A DNA stretch of 64,000 nt, taken from Microbacterium psychrotolerans. Lineage in GTDB: Bacteria > Actinomycetota > Actinomycetes > Actinomycetales > Microbacteriaceae. Position 1 is the stretch's first letter; each line of letters opens with the position of its first letter. Under the pieces are notes generated by a model. That model was not told the origin of the DNA, did not search any database, and was given only the letters and a program-made list of their open reading frames with translations. Below are positions 33,787 to 42,151 of this stretch, piece by piece. Where the stretch lies: contig NZ_JAVFWO010000003.1 in assembly GCF_031085295.1 (NCBI RefSeq), forward strand, positions 248,001 through 312,000, written 5' to 3'. Position numbers and translations under genes: made by a program.

Positions 33787-35076
33787 ATGCGCACAAGGAC
33801 CCCGATCCTCGTGTCCGCAGGGCTGGTCACGGCGATCGCCTTGACCGGCTGCGGGCAGGCCGGTCAAGGAGACGCCACCACCGCGGACGGCCGCACACAG
33901 TTGACGATGTGGACCCACTCGGCGGGAAACCCCGCCGAGCTGGAGGTCTACGAGCAGATCATCTCCGACTTCAACGACTCGCAGGACGAGTACGAGGTCG
34001 TCCACGAGTCGTTCCCGCAGGGCGCTTACAACGACGCGATCGTCGCGGCCGCGGCATCCGGCGATCTTCCCTGCCTCCTCGATCTCGACGGGCCGATCAT
34101 GCCCAACTGGGCGTGGGCGGGCTATCTGCAGCCGCTCGAGCTGCCGACCGAGCTCACCGACTCGCTGCTGCCCACCGCGGTCGGCAAGTGGGACGGCGAG
34201 ATCTACTCCGCCGGGTACTGGGATGCCGCGCTCGCGATCTTCGCCCGCGAATCGGTGCTCGAAGGCAACGGCATCCGGATCCCGACGGTCGAGGAGCCGT
34301 GGACCAAGGATGAGTTCGACGGCGCGCTGGCCACGCTGAAGGCGGCCGGCTACGAGACCCCGATCGACATCGGCGCCGAAGACACCGGCGAGTGGTGGCC
34401 CTACGCGTACTCGCCGTTCCTGCAGAGCTTCGGCGGCGACCTGATCGACCGTTCGACGATGCTCTCGGCCGACGGCGCGCTCAACGGCCCCGAGGCCACC
34501 GCATGGGGCGAGTGGTTCGCGGGCCTGTTCGCGGACGGGTATGCCGGCAACAGCGGCACGGTCGGCAACCAGGAGTTCGTCGACGACGAGGTCGCGCTCA
34601 GCTACACGGGCGTCTGGAACGCGGTCACAGCACTCGATGCGGTCGGCGACGACCTGCTGATCCTGCCCCCGCCGGACCTCGGCACCGGTCCCAAGATCGG
34701 TGGCGGCTCGTGGCAGTGGGCGATCTCGTCCGAGTGCAACGACGCCGACGGCGCTCGCGAGTACCTCGAGTTCAGCTTCCAGGACAAGTACATCACCGAG
34801 TTCGCCGACAAGCAGGTCGTGATCCCGGCGACGGATGCCGCCGCGCAGGCGTCCGAGTACTTCGGGGATGACGGCGTGCTGCGCCCGTTCGTCGAGTTCT
34901 CGCAGGAGTACGCCGTGCTCCGCCCCGAGACTCCCGCCTACGCCGTGATCTCGACGACGTTCGAGACCGCCGCCAAGGACATCATGAACGGCGCGGACGT
35001 GCAGGAGACGCTCGACCGCGCCGTGTCGGAGATCGACGCGAACATCGCGTCGAACGACGGGTACGGCTTCCAGTGA
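33787..35076 (+). CDS. ABC sugar transporter, solute-binding lipoprotein
   Basis: A 429-residue extracellular binding protein of the family 1 (MalE-like) type. A signal peptide with lipobox LTGC (Cys about 20) anchors it by lipid. The mature N-terminus QLTMWTHSAGNPAELEVYEQ is typical. Together with the two permeases it should import fructo-oligosaccharides released by the extracellular GH32 enzymes. A strong hairpin follows the gene, the usual arrangement for making more binding protein than permease. Confidence 0.93.
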   Translation: MRTRTPILVSAGLVTAIALTGCGQAGQGDATTADGRTQLTMWTHSAGNPAELEVYEQIISDFNDSQDEYEVVHESFPQGAYNDAIVAAAASGDLPCLLDLDGPIMPNWAWAGYLQPLELPTELTDSLLPTAVGKWDGEIYSAGYWDAALAIFARESVLEGNGIRIPTVEEPWTKDEFDGALATLKAAGYETPIDIGAEDTGEWWPYAYSPFLQSFGGDLIDRSTMLSADGALNGPEATAWGEWFAGLFADGYAGNSGTVGNQEFVDDEVALSYTGVWNAVTALDAVGDDLLILPPPDLGTGPKIGGGSWQWAISSECNDADGAREYLEFSFQDKYITEFADKQVVIPATDAAAQASEYFGDDGVLRPFVEFSQEYAVLRPETPAYAVISTTFETAAKDIMNGADVQETLDRAVSEIDANIASNDGYGFQ

Positions 35077-35081
35077 TCCCC

Positions 35082-35114
35082 GCGCCGGCGAGGGCGTGAA
35101 GCCCTCGCCGGCGC
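35082..35114 (+). other. mRNA-stabilising hairpin after the binding protein gene
   Basis: Perfect 14-bp stem: GCGCCGGCGAGGGC (35082-35095), loop GTGAA, GCCCTCGCCGGCGC (35101-35114). No U-tract, so partial termination or 3' protection rather than a full stop. Confidence 0.8.
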
Positions 35115-35133
35115 ATCTTCAGAGAGACCTGCC

Positions 35134-36075
35134 ATGACTGTCACTCCACCGACGGTCGCCGCCGAAGAACCTCGGCGCGCCTACCGTCGCTTCCGCTCCA
35201 TCAAGGGACGCGAGACCTGGGCCGGACTGGGCATGATCGCCCCTGCTGGCATCCTCCTCGTCCTGTTCCTCATCGTCCCCGTGATCCTCGCCTTCACGCT
35301 GTCGTTCACCAACGCGCGGCTGATCTCGCCGAACCCGCCGCGGTTCGTCGGCTTCGACAACTTCATCCGCGCCTTCACCGCCGACCCGGTGTTCGTGCAG
35401 TCCGTGGGCAACACCGCCGTCTTCGCGCTCGTGGTCGTGCCCGTGCAGGCGGGACTCGGGCTGCTGCTGGCGGTCCTCGTGAACCGCCGCATGCGAGGAG
35501 TCACCGCGTTCCGCGTGATCTTCTTCATCCCGGTCGTCACCTCGATCGTCGTGGTGTCGATCCTGTGGAAGTTCATGTACCAGAAGGACGGCCTGATCAA
35601 CTCGATGATCGATGCGCTGACCTTCGGGGCGTGGTCGGGCGTCGACTGGCTCAACGACCCCAAGACGGCCTTGGGCGCCATCATCGTCCTCTCCATCTGG
35701 CAGGCCGTCGGGTTCCACATGATCATCTGGCTCTCCGGACTCCAGACGATCCCCGAGGAGCTGTACGAGGCCGCGAAGATGGACGGCGCGAGCCCCTGGC
35801 GCCAGTTCACCAACGTCACCTGGCCGGGCCTGCGACCCACGATGGTCTTCGTGCTCGTGACCATCACGATCGCGGCGCTCGGGCTGTTCGTGCAGGTGGA
35901 TGTCATGACGCAGGGCGGCCCGGTCAACTCGACGTCGACGATCGTCTTCCACGCCGTGCGCAAGGGCTACGAGCAGCAGGAGATCGGCTATGCCGCGGCG
36001 ATCTCGCTGATCTTCTTCGTCGCGGTGCTCGCGATCGCGCTCATCCAGCGCCGGCTCACCCGAGAGAAGGACTGA
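35134..36075 (+). CDS. ABC sugar transporter permease (MalF type)
   Basis: A 313-residue inner-membrane permease with six helices and the EAA loop EELYEAAKMDGASPWRQFTN, which contacts the ATPase. ATG 35134. The next permease gene starts two bases after its stop. Confidence 0.94.
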   Translation: MTVTPPTVAAEEPRRAYRRFRSIKGRETWAGLGMIAPAGILLVLFLIVPVILAFTLSFTNARLISPNPPRFVGFDNFIRAFTADPVFVQSVGNTAVFALVVVPVQAGLGLLLAVLVNRRMRGVTAFRVIFFIPVVTSIVVVSILWKFMYQKDGLINSMIDALTFGAWSGVDWLNDPKTALGAIIVLSIWQAVGFHMIIWLSGLQTIPEELYEAAKMDGASPWRQFTNVTWPGLRPTMVFVLVTITIAALGLFVQVDVMTQGGPVNSTSTIVFHAVRKGYEQQEIGYAAAISLIFFVAVLAIALIQRRLTREKD

Positions 36076-36076
36076 C

Positions 36077-37030
36077 ATGACCGCCACCAGAACGCTCACC
36101 ACGGCGCCTGCATCGCGGCGCTCGTCGGCGCCCGCACAGCCTGTCCGCAGCGAGAAGAAGCACCGGCTCCGCGGGAAGATCCTCCTCTACGTCGCGATGT
36201 CACTGTTCGGCGTCATCTTCCTGTTCCCGCTGGTCTTCATGTTCGTGTCGAGCCTCAAGCCCGACAGCCAGATCCTGCAGGACATCGACTCGCCGATGGC
36301 GTTCCTGCCGGTCGGCGACATCAGCCTCGACAACTACTTCGGCGTCTTCGATCGCGTGCCCGTCGCGCAGTTCCTCTTCAACTCCGTGTTCGTCACCGTC
36401 CTCACCGTCGGACTCGGTCTCATCGTGAACTCGATGGCGGGCTTCGCGCTGTCGCGACTGCAGTGGAAGGGGCGCATCGTCGTCCTCGCGCTGGTGATCG
36501 CCACGCTGATCGTGCCGTTCGAGACGATCGCGGTGCCGATGGTCTACTGGGTCGCGCAGCTGCCGACCCTCGTGATCGAGGGCGGGGTGCTCAAGTACGA
36601 CTTCGGCTGGCTCAACACCTACGAGGTGCAGATCGTGCCGTTCATCGCGAACGCGTTCTCGATCTTCCTGTTCACGCAGTACTTCTCGACGATTCCGAAG
36701 TCGCTCGACGAGGCGGCTCGGATCGACGGCGCCAGCTGGTTCACCATCTACCGCCGCATCCTGGTGCCGCTGTCGGGACCTGCATTCGCGACGGTCGCGA
36801 TCCTCACCTTCCTGCCGGCGTGGAACCAGTACCTGTGGCCGCTCATGGTGGTGCAGAAGGAGGAGCTGCGACCCGTCATGGTCGGCATGCAGTACTTCTT
36901 CCAGCTCAACACCGCCTGGGGCGAGGTGATGGCGTACACGTCGCTCATCACCATCCCGGTGCTGATCGTGTTCCTCATCTTCCAGCGGGCATTCGTGAGC
37001 AGCATCGCGGCGAGCGGGGTGAAGGGATGA
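36077..37030 (+). CDS. ABC sugar transporter permease (MalG type)
   Basis: A 317-residue partner permease with six helices and EAA loop KSLDEAARIDGASWFTIYRR. A 45-residue basic N-terminal tail precedes the first helix. Its stop overlaps the kinase start (ATGA). No ATP-binding subunit gene is present in the locus, so a shared MsiK/UgpC-type ATPase encoded elsewhere probably powers the importer. Confidence 0.94.
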   Translation: MTATRTLTTAPASRRSSAPAQPVRSEKKHRLRGKILLYVAMSLFGVIFLFPLVFMFVSSLKPDSQILQDIDSPMAFLPVGDISLDNYFGVFDRVPVAQFLFNSVFVTVLTVGLGLIVNSMAGFALSRLQWKGRIVVLALVIATLIVPFETIAVPMVYWVAQLPTLVIEGGVLKYDFGWLNTYEVQIVPFIANAFSIFLFTQYFSTIPKSLDEAARIDGASWFTIYRRILVPLSGPAFATVAILTFLPAWNQYLWPLMVVQKEELRPVMVGMQYFFQLNTAWGEVMAYTSLITIPVLIVFLIFQRAFVSSIAASGVKG

Positions 37031-37971
37031 GCACGGATGCCGCGACGCGCGTCGTCGTGGTCGGCGAGTCGCTGGTCGACATCGTGCACCGCGCCGGCGG
37101 GGCGGTCGATGAGGCGCCTGGCGGCAGTCCCGCGAACGTCGCCCTGACGCTCGGACGCCTCGGCCGCGCGCCGATCCTCGTCACACGACTCGCCGACGAC
37201 GACCGAGGGCGCCGCGTGCGCCGCTGGCTCGAGCAGTCCGGGGTGGCCGTCGACGCCATCGCTGCACCGCGGACGTCGACCGCCACCGCGGTCCTCGATG
37301 CGAGCGGTGCCGCGACGTACACCTTCGACCTTGAGTGGGATCTCGGCGACGACGTCGCCCGCCTCGCAGAGGACGTGCCGGCCTCGGCCGACCTCGTGCA
37401 CATCGGCTCGGTCGCCGCGTTCCTCGAACCCGGCGCGGGCCAGGTCGCCGCACTCGTGCGCGCGGTGCACGGCCGCGCGATCATCACCTACGACCCCAAC
37501 ATCCGCCCGTCGCTCGTGCGCGACCCGCACGGGGTCCGCGCGCGGGTGGCGGAGTTCATCGGCATCGCCGATGTCGTCAAGACCAGCGACGAAGATGTGC
37601 AGTGGCTGCACCCCGGCCGGGATGCGATCGAGGTCGCGCGCGAGTGGGTGCTCGGCGGTCCAGCCCTGGTCGTGGTCACGCGCGGCGCGGAGGGGGCGAT
37701 CGCGGTCAGCGCTGACGCCGAAGTCGTGGTTCCCGCAGTGGCCACCGACGTCGTCGACACGGTGGGTGCCGGTGACACGTTCATGGGCGCCCTGATCGAC
37801 GGCCTTCTCGCTCGCGAGGAGGGTGTCGGCGTGCGGACGCCGGGTCGCGGCATCCGTCCCGACGAACTCGAGGCGCTCCTGCGGCGCTCTGCAGCAGCTG
37901 CCGCGATCACGGTGTCGCGACCGGGCGCCGATCCGCCGCGGCGGGAGGAACTGCTCGCGCGGACCGCGTGA
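37027..37971 (+). CDS. PfkB-family carbohydrate kinase (fructokinase-like)
   Basis: A 314-residue ribokinase-family enzyme, from RVVVVGESLVDIVHR (N-terminal sugar-binding strand with G-G-S-P-A-N) to DTVGAGDTFMGALIDG, which holds the catalytic Asp and anion hole. In this locus it should phosphorylate fructose made by the GH32-like enzyme next door. ATG 37027 overlaps the permease stop. The family also contains adenosine and other sugar kinases, so the substrate is inferred from context. Confidence 0.9.
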   Translation: MSTDAATRVVVVGESLVDIVHRAGGAVDEAPGGSPANVALTLGRLGRAPILVTRLADDDRGRRVRRWLEQSGVAVDAIAAPRTSTATAVLDASGAATYTFDLEWDLGDDVARLAEDVPASADLVHIGSVAAFLEPGAGQVAALVRAVHGRAIITYDPNIRPSLVRDPHGVRARVAEFIGIADVVKTSDEDVQWLHPGRDAIEVAREWVLGGPALVVVTRGAEGAIAVSADAEVVVPAVATDVVDTVGAGDTFMGALIDGLLAREEGVGVRTPGRGIRPDELEALLRRSAAAAAITVSRPGADPPRREELLARTA

Positions 37972-38072
37972 CGCGGACCGCTGCTCGTATCCGCGACGAT
38001 CTGTCTCCGGCTCTCCAGCCGGCCCATCTCAGCCGGCGCGCCCTATCGCGCCCGACTCGAAAGGCTTCTCCC

Positions 38073-39041
38073 TTGTTCGACCTCCCCGGCTCCTGGGTAT
38101 GGGACTTCTGGTTCGCCGACGACGGCGACCGCTACCACCTGTTCTTCCTCTACGCCTCGCGGGCGCTCCATGATCCGGATGCCCGCCACCACCGCGCGGC
38201 GATCGGCCACGCGGTCTCGACCGACCTCGTCGAGTGGACGCAGGTCGCGGACGCCCTTGTGCACAGCGATGCTCCGGCCTTCGACGAGCTCGCCACCTGG
38301 ACGGGGTCGGTGGTGCGGCATCCGGACGGGACGTGGTTCATGTTCTACACGGGTGCCTCACTCACGGCCGACGGCCGGAACGTGCAGCGGATCGGCTATG
38401 CCACGTCGTCCGACCTCCTCATCTGGACCAAAGCCGACGGGCCGGTGCTCGAAGCACGCGAGCCCTGGTACGAGAAGCTCGCGAGCGGCGCCTGGCACGA
38501 CGAGGCCTTCCGCGACCCCTGGGTGTTCGCCGACCCGGACGGCGACGGCTGGCACATGCTGCTCACCGCCCGCGCACCGGAGGGACCGGTCGCCGGCCGC
38601 GGCGTGGTGGGGCACGCCTGGTCGCCCGACCTGCGCACGTGGGAGCTGCGGGCACCGCTGACCGCGCCGAGCGAGCACGGGTTCGGCCAGCTGGAAGTGC
38701 TGCAGGCGGAGGTCGTGGACGGGCGACCGGTGCTGATCTTCTCGTGTCTCGCCGAGCACGCCACGGATGCGCGGCGCGACGCCGGCGGAGGCACGTGGGC
38801 GGTGCCGGCGGAGAGCCTGCTCGGCCCGTTCGACGTGGACGCCGCCTACCCCTTGACGGACGAGCGGCTCTACGTCGGGCGTCTGCTGCGCCGTCGCTCG
38901 GACGGCCAGTGGCTCCTCTTCGCCTTCCGGAACGCGGGCGAGGACGGTGCGTTCGTCGGAGGCATCACGGATCCGATGCGAGTGGAGTGGCGAGGAGGAC
39001 GGCTCGTGCAGCTCGCCGCCGAGGCGGTGGCGAGCGCCTGA
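38073..39041 (+). CDS. GH32/GH68-clan beta-fructosidase, probably cytoplasmic
   Basis: A 322-residue single-domain five-blade propeller hydrolase without a signal peptide. Clan GH-J residues: the nucleophile region WVWDFWFADD, stabiliser FRDPWVF, and a Glu in QLEVLQAE at the acid/base position. It lacks the C-terminal beta-sandwich of classical GH32. It probably cuts imported fructo-oligosaccharides. The frame is open to GTG 37968, which overlaps the kinase stop (GTGA), but TTG 38073 follows GAAAGG at eight bases and starts right at the conserved fold; I prefer it, with moderate certainty. Confidence 0.82.
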   Translation: MFDLPGSWVWDFWFADDGDRYHLFFLYASRALHDPDARHHRAAIGHAVSTDLVEWTQVADALVHSDAPAFDELATWTGSVVRHPDGTWFMFYTGASLTADGRNVQRIGYATSSDLLIWTKADGPVLEAREPWYEKLASGAWHDEAFRDPWVFADPDGDGWHMLLTARAPEGPVAGRGVVGHAWSPDLRTWELRAPLTAPSEHGFGQLEVLQAEVVDGRPVLIFSCLAEHATDARRDAGGGTWAVPAESLLGPFDVDAAYPLTDERLYVGRLLRRRSDGQWLLFAFRNAGEDGAFVGGITDPMRVEWRGGRLVQLAAEAVASA

Positions 39042-39049
39042 CACCGGTC

Positions 39050-39080
39050 GGGCCGGCACCCCGCGGGCGGGTGCCGGCCC
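39050..39080 (+). other. Hairpin between the GH32-like gene and the levanase gene
   Basis: 12-bp stem: GGGCCGGCACCC (39050-39061), 7-nt loop, GGGTGCCGGCCC (39069-39080). No U-tract; possible partial terminator. Confidence 0.65.
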
Positions 39081-39120
39081 CGCCCGCGACTGCGGGGTGC
39101 ACAGCCCGCACGGAGAAGGG

Positions 39121-41151
39121 ATGACGATGGTGTCAGATGCAGGACGCAGGCGGATGCGGCTGGCCGCCGGCGCGCTCGCCGTGATGGGTGTCGGTGTGGC
39201 GGGCGGTCTCATGGGCGGGGCCCAGGGCGACGCCGCCCGGGCCGCGGATCCGGATGGCGAATACCGCGCGCAGTATCACTTCACGGTGCCGGATCACTGG
39301 AAGAACGACCCGCAGCGGCCGGTCTTCATCGACGGCAAGTTCCACTACTACTACCTCTACAACGGCGACTACAACGCTGATCCGACAGCGAACTTCGGGA
39401 CGGAGTGGCGGCTGGCGACCTCCTACGACGGCGTCGTCTTCGCCGATCAAGGCGTTGCCGCGCCCAAGCAGACCAACGCCAACTACGACCTCTGGTCGGG
39501 GTCGGCGGTCGTGGATCACGCGAACACCGCCGGCTTCGGATCGGGCGCGGTGGTGATGCTCGCCACGCAGATGGATCATCCGACCCTCGCCCAGCAGGCG
39601 AACGCGTCCGGCCCTCAGGCGCAGTTCCTCTGGTACTCGACGGACGGCGGCCGGAACTTCCGGCCGTACGGCGAGGCGCCCGTCATCCCCAACGAAGGTC
39701 GGGCGGACTTCCGGGATCCGAAGATCATCTGGGACGCCGAACGGGGCCGCTGGGTGGCGCTGATCGCGGAGCGCGATCGGGTGAGCTTCTACACCTCGCC
39801 GGATCTGAAGACCTGGTCGCGCGTCTGGGAGTACGTGAATCCGGGCATCGGCACGATCGAGTGCCCGGACCTGTTCCGGATCCGGGCCGACGACGGCTCG
39901 ATCAAGTGGGTGTTCGGCGTCAGCGCGAACGGATACGCGACGAACGAGCCGGCGACCTTCGCGTACTGGACGGGCTCGTTCGACGGCACGTCGTTCGCAT
40001 TCGACCACGATGCCCCGCAGTGGCTCGACCACGGATTCGACTGGTACGGGGCGGTGACGTGGGAGGACCCGACGGCTCCGCTCGATCGGCGGTACGCCGT
40101 CGGGTGGATGAACAACTGGGACTACGCGCACTCGACGCCGACGTGGGGATCCGACGGATTCAACGGCACGGACTCCATCACGCGCGAGATCCGGCTCACG
40201 CGCTACGGCTCGACCTTCAGTCTGGTGTCGCAGCCGGTCGCCGCACTGGCGGCCATCGCCACGACGCGCGCCGACCTCGGCGATGTCACCGTGGACGGGT
40301 TCCTCCCCCTTGCCTACGAAGGGGACGCCTACCAGGTGGACACGGACGTGACCTGGCAGACCGCATCCAACATCGGACTGCAGCTGCGACGATCCGCGGA
40401 CGGAAGCCGCCACGCAGACGTCGGCGTGACGGACACCTACGCGTACCTCAACCGCGGCCAGACCGGCTACCCGGCCGGCACGTGGAAGTCCGAGAGTCGC
40501 ACGCCCTTCTCGGCCGACGACGGCCGTGTGCACCTTCGGATACTCGTGGACCGGACCACGATCGAGGTGTTCCTCGACGACGGCCGCTATGTGCACTCGA
40601 GCCAGGTGTTCGCGCCTCCGGGCGACGACGGCGTCGCGCTGTACTCGGCGGGCGGACCGGCCATGTTCCACGACCTGACGATCACCGAGTTCGGCAGCGT
40701 CGTACAGCGACCGGCGCGGATCATCGGCGACTTCGAGGGGACCTCGTGGGGAGCGGGATGGACGGCGACCGGCAGCTTCGTCGCGGCCGCGCCCAGCCCC
40801 TCGAGCTTGATCGGGCAGGTCGGAGCGCAGGTCGCCGACACCTTCGCAGGTGGGGGAGACCCGGCGACCGGCGTCATCACGTCGCCGGCCTTCACCGTCG
40901 ACCGGAACTTCCTCCACCTGCTGCTCGGCGGTGGCGATCATCCGCTGGGCGTCGAGCCGGCCACGTCGGTGCAGCTGCTCGTCGACGGCCAGCCGGTCCG
41001 GACCGCGACGGGCGACGACTCGGCGCGCCTGCGCCCAGTGGAGTGGGATGTGCGGGAGTTCGCCGGACGGACCGCGCAGATCCAGATCCTCGACGACGCC
41101 ACGGGCGAGTGGGGGCACCTCATGGTGGATCAGATCCTCCTCAGCGATTGA
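39121..41151 (+). CDS. Secreted GH32 fructanase with extra C-terminal domain
   Basis: A 676-residue exported GH32 enzyme. The N-terminus has a GRRRMRLAAG signal peptide that might use Tat (cut near ARA). Catalytic residues: D63 in WKNDPQR (Lys replaces the usual Met), D199 in FRDPKII, E247 in IECPDLF. A beta-sandwich follows to about 535, then an extra domain of about 140 residues (FEGTSWGAGWTATGSF ... WGHLMVDQILLSD) that resembles a carbohydrate-binding jelly roll. Start ATG 39121; ATG 39127 is the alternative. Probably a levanase acting on polymer made by the GH68 enzyme. Paralogue of the protein at 29077. Confidence 0.93.
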   Translation: MTMVSDAGRRRMRLAAGALAVMGVGVAGGLMGGAQGDAARAADPDGEYRAQYHFTVPDHWKNDPQRPVFIDGKFHYYYLYNGDYNADPTANFGTEWRLATSYDGVVFADQGVAAPKQTNANYDLWSGSAVVDHANTAGFGSGAVVMLATQMDHPTLAQQANASGPQAQFLWYSTDGGRNFRPYGEAPVIPNEGRADFRDPKIIWDAERGRWVALIAERDRVSFYTSPDLKTWSRVWEYVNPGIGTIECPDLFRIRADDGSIKWVFGVSANGYATNEPATFAYWTGSFDGTSFAFDHDAPQWLDHGFDWYGAVTWEDPTAPLDRRYAVGWMNNWDYAHSTPTWGSDGFNGTDSITREIRLTRYGSTFSLVSQPVAALAAIATTRADLGDVTVDGFLPLAYEGDAYQVDTDVTWQTASNIGLQLRRSADGSRHADVGVTDTYAYLNRGQTGYPAGTWKSESRTPFSADDGRVHLRILVDRTTIEVFLDDGRYVHSSQVFAPPGDDGVALYSAGGPAMFHDLTITEFGSVVQRPARIIGDFEGTSWGAGWTATGSFVAAAPSPSSLIGQVGAQVADTFAGGGDPATGVITSPAFTVDRNFLHLLLGGGDHPLGVEPATSVQLLVDGQPVRTATGDDSARLRPVEWDVREFAGRTAQIQILDDATGEWGHLMVDQILLSD

Positions 41152-41160
41152 CACGCCGAC

Positions 41161-41190
41161 TTGAGACATGAGACTCAGAGTCTCTAGAGT
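41161..41190 (+). promoter_or_regulatory. Promoter with a palindromic operator in its spacer
   Basis: TTGAGA (41161-41166), 18-bp spacer, TAGAGT (41185-41190). The spacer contains the perfect palindrome GAGACTCAGAGTCTC (41170-41184), the size and style of a TetR-family operator. It points to the TetR gene at 41355. Confidence 0.75.
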
Positions 41191-41267
41191 GGCCACGTGC
41201 TCAACCCTGGGGGGAACGAGCACGGCGATCCGTCGGCGGCCCCATGTCGTCGGGCGGAGGACCAGGT

Positions 41268-41296
41268 CGGTGCCGGGTTGTGGGGACCCGGCACCG
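41268..41296 (+). other. Strong hairpin in the TetR leader
   Basis: Perfect 11-bp stem: CGGTGCCGGGT (41268-41278), 7-nt loop, ACCCGGCACCG (41286-41296), between the promoter at 41161 and the TetR gene. No U-tract. Confidence 0.65.
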
Positions 41297-41342
41297 CGAT
41301 CCTCCGCGCGCTGGCGGAGCCCACAAGCCGCCGCGGGCCAGC

Positions 41343-41348
41343 GATAAT
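41343..41348 (+). promoter_or_regulatory. Second, leaderless-type -10 for the TetR gene
   Basis: GATAAT six bases before GTG 41355; the gene may have both a proximal leaderless start and the distal operator-controlled promoter. Confidence 0.45.
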
Positions 41349-41354
41349 CGAAGG

Positions 41355-42125
41355 GTGCAGGATCCCGGACCCCGATCACGCCGACCCGCGGGTGAGACGC
41401 GGGTGCTCATGCTCGCCGCCGCCGTCGAGCGCGTCAAGGAGGAGGGCCTTCAGCTCGACTACGCGAACATCGAGCTCGAGGACCTGATCCGCGCCGCCGG
41501 CGTACCGCGGTCCACGGTCTTCCGTATCTGGCCCGACCGAGCGGCCTTCGTCGTGGATCTCGTCCGTGCTCTGTTCGAGGCGGACCCCGGCTTCGACACC
41601 GGCTTCGACGGCGAGACGATGCAGCTCATCGAGCGCGCACTTGCGGAGAGCCCCGATGCCGCGAACACGGCGGCGGGGCGGCAGGCCGCACTGCGCGAAG
41701 TCCTGCGCGTCGCCGTGGCACACAACATGGCGTCCGTGGAGGGCACGGTCGCGTGGCGCGTCTACCGCACGATCTCGGCGGCGCTCTCGAGCGGCGACGG
41801 GACGCAGGGCGGGGAGGACATCCGCGCGCAGCTCGCCGAGATCGTCGGCAGGTACCTCGATCGCATGGCCGAGGTCTACCGGGGACTCAATGCCGCGTTC
41901 GGGCTGCGCATGCGTGCGGGCCTCACCGAGCAGGACCTCGCCGTCGCCGTGATGGCGATGGTCGACGGGATGGGCGACCACCGCCGCATCAATCCCGGGA
42001 TGATCGACGCCCCGCGCACGGTCGCGCTCGGCGAGGAGGACGCGGGCGATTGGCATCTCGCCGGCATCGCGGTCGCGGGGATCTATTCGGCATTCACCGA
42101 GATCGGCGACAGCTCGTCGGACTGA
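41355..42125 (+). CDS. TetR-family transcriptional regulator
   Basis: A 256-residue TetR-like repressor. The N-terminal HTH (IELEDLIRAAGVPRSTVFRIWPDRAAFVVDLVR) is a divergent TetR helix-turn-helix; the C-terminal ligand domain is long and helical. GTG 41355 is chosen because the codons further upstream do not look like TetR. The palindrome at 41170 probably is its own operator. No transporter or enzyme gene beside it identifies the ligand. Confidence 0.85.
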   Translation: MQDPGPRSRRPAGETRVLMLAAAVERVKEEGLQLDYANIELEDLIRAAGVPRSTVFRIWPDRAAFVVDLVRALFEADPGFDTGFDGETMQLIERALAESPDAANTAAGRQAALREVLRVAVAHNMASVEGTVAWRVYRTISAALSSGDGTQGGEDIRAQLAEIVGRYLDRMAEVYRGLNAAFGLRMRAGLTEQDLAVAVMAMVDGMGDHRRINPGMIDAPRTVALGEEDAGDWHLAGIAVAGIYSAFTEIGDSSSD

Positions 42126-42151
42126 GCGCTCGGCGCGGCGCCTCCACCGAG

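Noticed and set aside
39133..41379. Minus-strand frame of 748 codons across the levanase gene
   Set aside because: Antisense shadow of a clear GH32 gene; Val/Arg-rich and without motifs.
41197..41487. Possible leaderless small gene behind the 41161 promoter
   Set aside because: Start position fits, but the frame looks non-coding (mixed Arg/Pro/Ser after the first residues) and runs into the TetR gene in another frame.
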